Part shown: positions 22,180 through 26,394 of the stretch, piece after piece
Numbering within the stretch: position 1 is the stretch's first letter
Layout: each line of letters begins with the position of its first letter
Assembly (NCBI GenBank): GCA_021850555.1
Contig: JAJZLX010000086.1
Location: 1 to 26,394, forward strand
Direction of reading: 5' to 3'
DNA: 26,394 nucleotides
Source of the DNA: Pseudomonadota bacterium
GTDB lineage: Bacteria; Pseudomonadota; Gammaproteobacteria; Steroidobacterales; Steroidobacteraceae
Made by a program: the position numbers and the translations under genes
The notes under the pieces: model-generated
Databases searched by the model: none
Told to the model about the DNA's origin: nothing
What the model saw: the letters and a program-made list of their open reading frames with translations, nothing else

Positions 22180-23214
22180 ATGCGCTATCGGACACTCGGC
22201 GACACCGGCCTGCTCGTGTCGGAAATTTGCCTCGGCACCATGACCTTCGGCGGCCGCGGCTACTGGTCTGCCATCGGCGGCCTGGACCAGTCGCTCGCCG
22301 ATCGCATCGTCGGTCGAGCGCTCGATGCCGGAGTGAATTTCATCGACACCGCCGATGTCTACTCCGAGGGCCTCGCCGAGGAGATCACCGGCCGGGCCAT
22401 GCACAACTGCGGGCGGCCCCGCAGCGATCTGGTGCTCGCCACCAAGGTGTTCAGTCCGACCGGGCCGGGCGTGAACGATCGCGGCGCCTCGCGCGGCCAC
22501 ATCATGGACGGCCTCAAGGCGAGCCTCAAGCGCCTCGGCACCGACTACATCGACCTCTACCAGATACACGCTCTCGACCAGATCACGCCCATCGAGGAGA
22601 CGCTGCGCGCGCTCGAGGACCTGGTTCGCCAGGGGCACGTCCGCTATGTGGGCGTATCCAACTGGTCGGCCTGGACCCTCATGAAGGCGCTTGGAATCGC
22701 CGAGCGGCACGGCTGGATTCGGCCGGCCACACTGCAGGCCTATTACTCGATCGCCGGGCGCGACATCGAGCGCGAGCTCGTCCCGCTGCTGCAGGCGGAG
22801 CGTCTCGGCCTGATGGTGTGGAGTCCGCTCGCCGGGGGCCTGCTCTCGGGTAAATTCACCCGGGACGGGGCGGGCCCGGCCGACGCGCGCCGCACCGCCT
22901 TCGACTTCCCGCCGGTCAATCGGGACCGGTTGTTCGACTGCGTGGACGTGATGCGCCGGATCGCCGATGCCCGCCGGGTCTCGGTGGCCCGCATCGCCCT
23001 CGCCTACGTGCTCGCCAAGCCGTTCGTGACCTCGGTGATCATCGGGGCGAAGACGCTGGAGCAGCTCGATGACAACCTGGCCACCGCGGGGCTGCGCCTC
23101 ACGGCCGATGAGCTCGCCGAGCTCGATGCGGTGAGCGCGCTGCCGAGCGAGTATCCCGGCTGGATGATCGAGTTCCAGCACAGCCGGTTCCGGCTTCCGG
23201 AGAAGCGAAGCTGA
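22180..23214 (+). CDS. Aldo/keto reductase
   Basis: A 344-residue NADPH-dependent aldo/keto reductase, a TIM barrel that reduces aldehydes and ketones in the cytoplasm. The catalytic tetrad is complete: Asp56 and Tyr61 in FIDTADVYSEG, Lys89 in LATKVF, His130 in YQIHALDQ. MRYRTLGDTGLLVSEICLG and the VIIGAKTLEQLDDNL cofactor segment place it near the YajO/YdhF/auxin-induced-protein-like AKRs. The substrate is unknown. GGGAG is seven bases before the ATG at 22180, which fits the family start. It is downstream of formaldehyde dehydrogenase and 49 bases ahead of a second SDR, consistent with an aldehyde-handling string. Confidence 0.93.
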   Translation: MRYRTLGDTGLLVSEICLGTMTFGGRGYWSAIGGLDQSLADRIVGRALDAGVNFIDTADVYSEGLAEEITGRAMHNCGRPRSDLVLATKVFSPTGPGVNDRGASRGHIMDGLKASLKRLGTDYIDLYQIHALDQITPIEETLRALEDLVRQGHVRYVGVSNWSAWTLMKALGIAERHGWIRPATLQAYYSIAGRDIERELVPLLQAERLGLMVWSPLAGGLLSGKFTRDGAGPADARRTAFDFPPVNRDRLFDCVDVMRRIADARRVSVARIALAYVLAKPFVTSVIIGAKTLEQLDDNLATAGLRLTADELAELDAVSALPSEYPGWMIEFQHSRFRLPEKRS

Positions 23215-23263
23215 CACCCCGCAGCGTCAGAGCCGTTCCGACCATCTCGACAGGCAGGCCCTC

Positions 23264-24133
23264 ATGACCCACGAATCGAAAGTCTGGTTCATCACCGGCG
23301 TCTCGCGCGGCTTCGGCAAGATCCTTGCCGAGACACTGCTCGCCGACGGTGCAACCGTGATCGGCACCACCCGCAACGGATCGGCCGCAATCGCCCGCGG
23401 CCGGGGGCGCCTCACGCTCCTTGCGCTCGAGATGACCGATCCGCGCGCCGTCAAAGAGGCCGTCGAGACCGCATTCGGCCTCGGGCGGGTGGACGTCATC
23501 GTCAACAACGCCGGCTACGGCCTGCTCAGCTCCGTGGAAGAGGCTTCCGAGGAGCAGGTTGCGCATCTGTTCGAGGTCAACTTTCACGGCCCCCGCCGGG
23601 TGATCCAGGCGGCGCTCCCCCATCTGCGGGCGCAACGCTCGGGACACATCGTCAACATCACTTCGATCGCCGGCGTGGCGCCGGCGGCCGGCTCCGGCTA
23701 TTACGCGGCGGCGAAGATGGCCGTCGAGGGGATGTCGCAGAGTCTCGCCCGGGAGGTTGCGCCGCTCGGCATCCGCGTGACCCTGGTCGAGCCGGGAGCC
23801 TTTCGCACGGACTTCCTGTCCGACCGATCGATTCGCCGCGGCGGCACGAGCATCGAGGATTACGCCACAACCGCCGGCGCGGCCGAGCGGCGGCTCGCCA
23901 CGATGGCCGGCAGACAGCCCGGAGACCCCGCGCGCGCCGCGGCGGCCATCATCGAGGCGGTGCGATCGGACAAGCCGCCCCTGCATCTGGTCCTGGGATC
24001 CGACGCCTATCAACGTACCCGCGAGGTGCTCGAGGCGTTCTCGGCCGAGCTCGAGGCGTGGAAACAAGTCTGCCTCGGCACGGACTTCGGCGCTGCGGGC
24101 GGGGTTACTCCGCCCTCGAGTCCGCGGACATAG
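23264..24133 (+). CDS. SDR-family oxidoreductase 2
   Basis: A 289-residue short-chain dehydrogenase of the oxidoreductase group with a long C-terminal end. It has TGVSRGFGK (11-19) for the cofactor, NNAG (81-84), Ser134, and Tyr147-x3-Lys151 in YYAAAK. VEPGAFRTDF after the active site and the loop with AIIEAVRSDKPPLHLVLGSDA are typical of the DltE/YusZ-like SDRs. The substrate is unknown. TTRNG at the end of the second strand suggests NADP(H). It starts 49 bases after the aldo/keto reductase. Its last 29 bases overlap the convergent AraC gene's 3' end. Confidence 0.92.
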   Translation: MTHESKVWFITGVSRGFGKILAETLLADGATVIGTTRNGSAAIARGRGRLTLLALEMTDPRAVKEAVETAFGLGRVDVIVNNAGYGLLSSVEEASEEQVAHLFEVNFHGPRRVIQAALPHLRAQRSGHIVNITSIAGVAPAAGSGYYAAAKMAVEGMSQSLAREVAPLGIRVTLVEPGAFRTDFLSDRSIRRGGTSIEDYATTAGAAERRLATMAGRQPGDPARAAAAIIEAVRSDKPPLHLVLGSDAYQRTREVLEAFSAELEAWKQVCLGTDFGAAGGVTPPSSPRT

Positions 24134-25070
24134 AGGCCGCCGGCGCGCTCCTGCGCGCTTCCCCGGGCCGGGTGCCGAATCGGCGGTAGTAGGCCCGGCT
24201 GAGCGCGCTTTCCGAGCCGTATCCGACCTCGGCCGCTATCGATGCGACGGACAGGGGCGAGGTGGACAGTTTGGACCGGGCGAGCTCGAGCCTGAGTCCG
24301 GCGAGGAACGCCAGAGGCGACTGCCCCACCGTCTGGTGGAACATGCGCACCAGGCTCGCGCGCGAGGTGCTCGCGCAGGCTGCAAGGCTATCCAACATCC
24401 ACTTCCTGGCCGGGTCGCTCAACATGGCCGTGACGGCCCTGGCCGCCTGCCTGTGCGCGAGCAGCCTGAGGATCCCGCTCTGAGTGCCCTCGCGCTCGAG
24501 ATGCGCGCGCACCACCATGACGAACAGCGCGCTCGCAAGATCGGTGGCGACGGCGAGAGCGCCCGGGCGCCCGCCTTCAACCTCCTCCTTGATCACCTCG
24601 ACCAGCGTGGCGAGCCGTTGCGCCGCCGCGCCATTGCCGCGGGAGGACACCACCATCACCTCCGGCAACGCCGCCAGGATGAGATTGTGGTGCGCCAGCC
24701 CGAAGCGCAGACGCCCGCAGACCAGCTGCGCTTCGGGCTCGGAATCGGTATTGGTTTTCAGCGCGAACGGACCCATCGAGCTCGTGCGGATGCCGAAGTT
24801 TCCGCACGCGCCGATCGGCGTGCCCGCCCCTCTCACCGTGTGCCGGCTGCCATGCGGCAGCACGGCGATGTCACCCGCCGAGAGGATTATCGAGCGCTCG
24901 CCCTCGGCGAGGTCGATCGCACATGAGCCTGCCGTCACCAGGTGGAAAGGCGCCCAATGGCCGCTCTCGGCCGCGTGGCTCGACGCCCATTGCGCGCCGA
25001 AGCGGCAAACCTGCTGCAACTCGGGCTGCACGCGCAGCAGCGGGGCCAGCCCGGTGAGCGCATCATCCAT
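24105..25070 (-). CDS. AraC-family regulator with cupin sensor
   Basis: A 321-residue regulator with an N-terminal cupin of the AraC-binding-like type. Blocks such as FHLVTAGSCAIDL, GDIAVLPHGSRHTV and VCGRLRFG are typical of the cupin_6 group. A C-terminal AraC helix-turn-helix follows at about 215-305 (MLDSLAACASTSRASLVRMF, SPLAFLAGLRLELAR, IAAEVGYGSESALSRAYYRRFG). It is unrelated in the sensor half to the two AraC paralogues elsewhere in the window. GAGAG precedes the ATG at 25070. It is divergent from the AhpD-like gene across 134 bases, and AraC proteins of this type often control the divergent redox gene; that is an inference. Its end overlaps the convergent SDR by 29 bases. Confidence 0.92.
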   Translation of the reverse strand: MDDALTGLAPLLRVQPELQQVCRFGAQWASSHAAESGHWAPFHLVTAGSCAIDLAEGERSIILSAGDIAVLPHGSRHTVRGAGTPIGACGNFGIRTSSMGPFALKTNTDSEPEAQLVCGRLRFGLAHHNLILAALPEVMVVSSRGNGAAAQRLATLVEVIKEEVEGGRPGALAVATDLASALFVMVVRAHLEREGTQSGILRLLAHRQAARAVTAMLSDPARKWMLDSLAACASTSRASLVRMFHQTVGQSPLAFLAGLRLELARSKLSTSPLSVASIAAEVGYGSESALSRAYYRRFGTRPGEARRSAPAASMSADSRAE

Positions 25071-25204
25071 ACAATCTCTCGATGCGCCCGAGTGTCACGT
25101 CAGCACCGCTGAGCCGTACAGCCATGCGAATGATCCGCGCAGCCATTTCAAGCCCCCCTTGCGCCCCGTATCCTCCCAGGGTAATTGCCATTGAGGATTC
25201 GGAC

Positions 25205-25567
25205 ATGATGCTCGATTGGACACACTACCGCAAAGAGCTCGCGGCCGGCGTGAGGCAGCTCGCCACGCTCAGCCCGCAGACCATCAAGGGATATACCGCA
25301 CTCAGTGCCGCCGGGCAATGCAAGAACGTTCTCGGGGCCAAGACCCGCGAGCTCATTGCGCTCGCGGTCGCCGTCACGGTGCGCTGTGATGGCTGCATTG
25401 CCGTGCATACCGACGCGGCCCAACGCCTCGGGGCAACCGAGGAGGAGCTTGCCGAAGCACTCGGGGTCGCAGTGGCCGTGAACGCGGGCGCGACGGTGGT
25501 GTATTCCACCCGAGTCATGGATGCGGTGGCGCAATCGGCGCGGGCGATCGAGCAAGAGCTTCCCTGA
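25205..25567 (+). CDS. AhpD-like (CMD) protein with CxxC
   Basis: A 120-residue carboxymuconolactone decarboxylase-family protein of the AhpD type. The core RELIALAVAVTVRCDGCIAVH (blocks RELIALAVAV and RCDGCIAVH) carries Cys61-x2-Cys64-x3-His68, the intact redox centre that the other AhpD-like protein in this window has lost. Proteins of this subgroup are thought to be thiol peroxidases or reductants, but few have been tested. GAGGA stands seven bases before the first of two adjacent ATGs (25205, 25208). It is followed after seven bases by the HPP gene, and an AraC regulator is divergent upstream. Confidence 0.92.
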   Translation: MMLDWTHYRKELAAGVRQLATLSPQTIKGYTALSAAGQCKNVLGAKTRELIALAVAVTVRCDGCIAVHTDAAQRLGATEEELAEALGVAVAVNAGATVVYSTRVMDAVAQSARAIEQELP

Positions 25568-25574
25568 CACCGAA

Positions 25575-26201
25575 ATGCCGAGCCGCACGCACAGCCCTCG
25601 CACCCCCGGGTTCCGCCAGGAGCTGATGGCCGGAGTCTGGATGACCGTGCTGCTTGGTGCATTGGCGTGGCTGAGTGCCTCGCGGGACGCGATTTTTCTC
25701 GTGCTGCCCCTTGGCGCAACGCTCGCCATTCTTCTTTACCTGCCGGAGGCGCAGATCGCCAAGCCGCGCTCGGTGATCCTTGGCTCCGTCCTCGGCGCCG
25801 TGCTCGGCACGGCGCTCATGGCGATTCTCGGGGCCGATGCAAGCACCGCAGTCGTCGCCGCGCTTGCGGCGGCACTCGTGCTCAGCGTATTCAGGGTATT
25901 CCATCCACCAGCAATCGCCCTCGCCCTGTACCCGGCGCTTGTGCACCCGGGATGGTGGTTCCCGCTCGAAGTGGTCCTGCCTTTTACGCTCATCGCCGTC
26001 CTGTCGGCGCCGTTGGTTCGCCGGCGGATGTCGCGCCAGCCCGGCGAGAGAACCCCGACACGCCACCTGGGGCCATTGAGCGAGGATCTTCGCCGCGGTT
26101 GGATGTTCCGGCCGTACCTCAAAGTCTCCAAGCGCATCGGGCTCCTCCCGGCTGAGATCCCGTACGGCAAGCCCGAGCCGGACCGCTTCCGAATGCACTG
26201 A
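25575..26201 (+). CDS. HPP-family membrane protein
   Basis: A 208-residue integral membrane protein with four to five hydrophobic helices (about 17-34, 38-56, 67-86, 90-107, 129-146). The defining His-Pro-Pro at 110-112 lies in FRVFHPPAIALALYPALV, and the family loop PEAQIAKPRSVILG is at 57-70. Members of the HPP family in cyanobacteria and plants transport nitrite into or across membranes; other members are untested, so the substrate here is open. The 60-residue cytoplasmic tail is basic and not part of the core family. The start at 25575, seven bases after the AhpD-like stop, has only weak ribosome-site support and may rely on coupling. Confidence 0.88.
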   Translation: MPSRTHSPRTPGFRQELMAGVWMTVLLGALAWLSASRDAIFLVLPLGATLAILLYLPEAQIAKPRSVILGSVLGAVLGTALMAILGADASTAVVAALAAALVLSVFRVFHPPAIALALYPALVHPGWWFPLEVVLPFTLIAVLSAPLVRRRMSRQPGERTPTRHLGPLSEDLRRGWMFRPYLKVSKRIGLLPAEIPYGKPEPDRFRMH

Positions 26202-26394
26202 AACCGCAATTCCATCGCCCCTCCCCGCTCCGCGCCCGTGGGCGCGGCTGCATCATGCGCATGTACCTGTTGTAGAGGATCCAGAGCATGCCGGCGATCA
26301 TGAGCACGAGCAGCGCCGCGGAGAACAGCAGCAGGGCGAGCTCCTCGCGCCGCTCGCGGCTGAAGTCCACGTGCAGGAAGTAGCGCACGTGAAC
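26119..26394 (-). CDS. cyoD: Cytochrome bo3 ubiquinol oxidase subunit IV, C-terminal part
   Basis: The window ends inside this gene; 91 codons are visible, without the start. The visible part VHVRYFLHVDF, then a charged turn, a hydrophobic helix LLLFSAALLVLMIAGMLWILYNRY and MRMM (given in pieces: LLLFSAALLVLMIAG, MLWILYNRY) matches the end of CyoD, the small subunit needed to assemble the bo3-type terminal oxidase. CyoD normally stops close after the NxNMM-type segment. Here the frame continues 42 residues (PRPRARSG onward) and runs 83 bases into the convergent HPP gene. The tail is low-complexity, so a frame shift or an unusual extension is possible. The rest of the cyo operon should lie to the right. 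Confidence 0.75.
   Translation of the reverse strand, partial: VHVRYFLHVDFSRERREELALLLFSAALLVLMIAGMLWILYNRYMRMMQPRPRARSGEGRWNCGFSAFGSGPARACRTGSQPGGARCAWRL

Noticed and set aside
22123..23217. 364-codon open frame on the minus strand
   Set aside because: Antisense to the aldo/keto reductase with its full catalytic tetrad.

Overview
The window is GC-rich, tightly packed bacterial chromosome. Terminal-oxidase subunit CyoD, cytochrome b561, AlaX, a DUF3565 protein and a propeller histidine kinase with a LuxR-type regulator together suggest a proteobacterium, probably a gammaproteobacterium. I cannot name the genus. I see no rRNA, tRNA, CRISPR array, transposase or phage gene. It reads as an accessory metabolic and regulatory region, not a mobile island.

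Layout. 1-1555 (minus): truncated cytochrome b561, AlaX tRNA-editing hydrolase and a DUF3565 protein. 2007-2210: a small unknown protein on the plus strand. 2682-6969 (minus): AraC regulator, YcaC-like cysteine hydrolase, YtcJ-like amidohydrolase, a doubtful small ORF and two tandem XapX membrane proteins joined by 4-base overlaps. 7095-9662: a patatin-like lipoprotein divergent from a MetA-type outer-membrane protein. 9694-12452 (minus): zinc-free quinone oxidoreductase type enzyme, a second AraC regulator closely related to the first, and a pirin. 12516-13460: a LysR regulator divergent from the pirin. 14056-18387 (plus): 1080-aa periplasmic-propeller histidine kinase, its LuxR-type response regulator and a DoxX-like membrane protein. 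18567-19942 (minus): SDR dehydrogenase and an AhpD-like protein with a degenerate active site. 20233-24133 (plus): GlcG/HbpS-like protein, glutathione-independent formaldehyde dehydrogenase, aldo/keto reductase and a second SDR. 24105-25070 (minus): cupin-type AraC regulator. 25205-26201 (plus): AhpD-like protein with intact CxxC and an HPP membrane protein. 26119-26394 (minus): C-terminal part of CyoD.

Much of the content concerns redox and aldehyde or xenobiotic handling: two SDRs, an AKR, FdhA, a quinone-oxidoreductase-like enzyme, two AhpD-fold proteins, a pirin, two hydrolases and several local regulators. The strongest unusual signals are: (1) the two AraC paralogues in direct orientation, where copy 2 has a stop codon at a site that is a Glu codon in copy 1, followed by 53 bases still recognisable as the lost coding tail; (2) the tandem XapX genes with ATGA coupling; (3) the AhpD-like protein that keeps only one residue of the C-x2-C-x3-H centre; and (4) the two-hydrolase cassette of unknown substrate. 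No clear new defence or mobile system was found.
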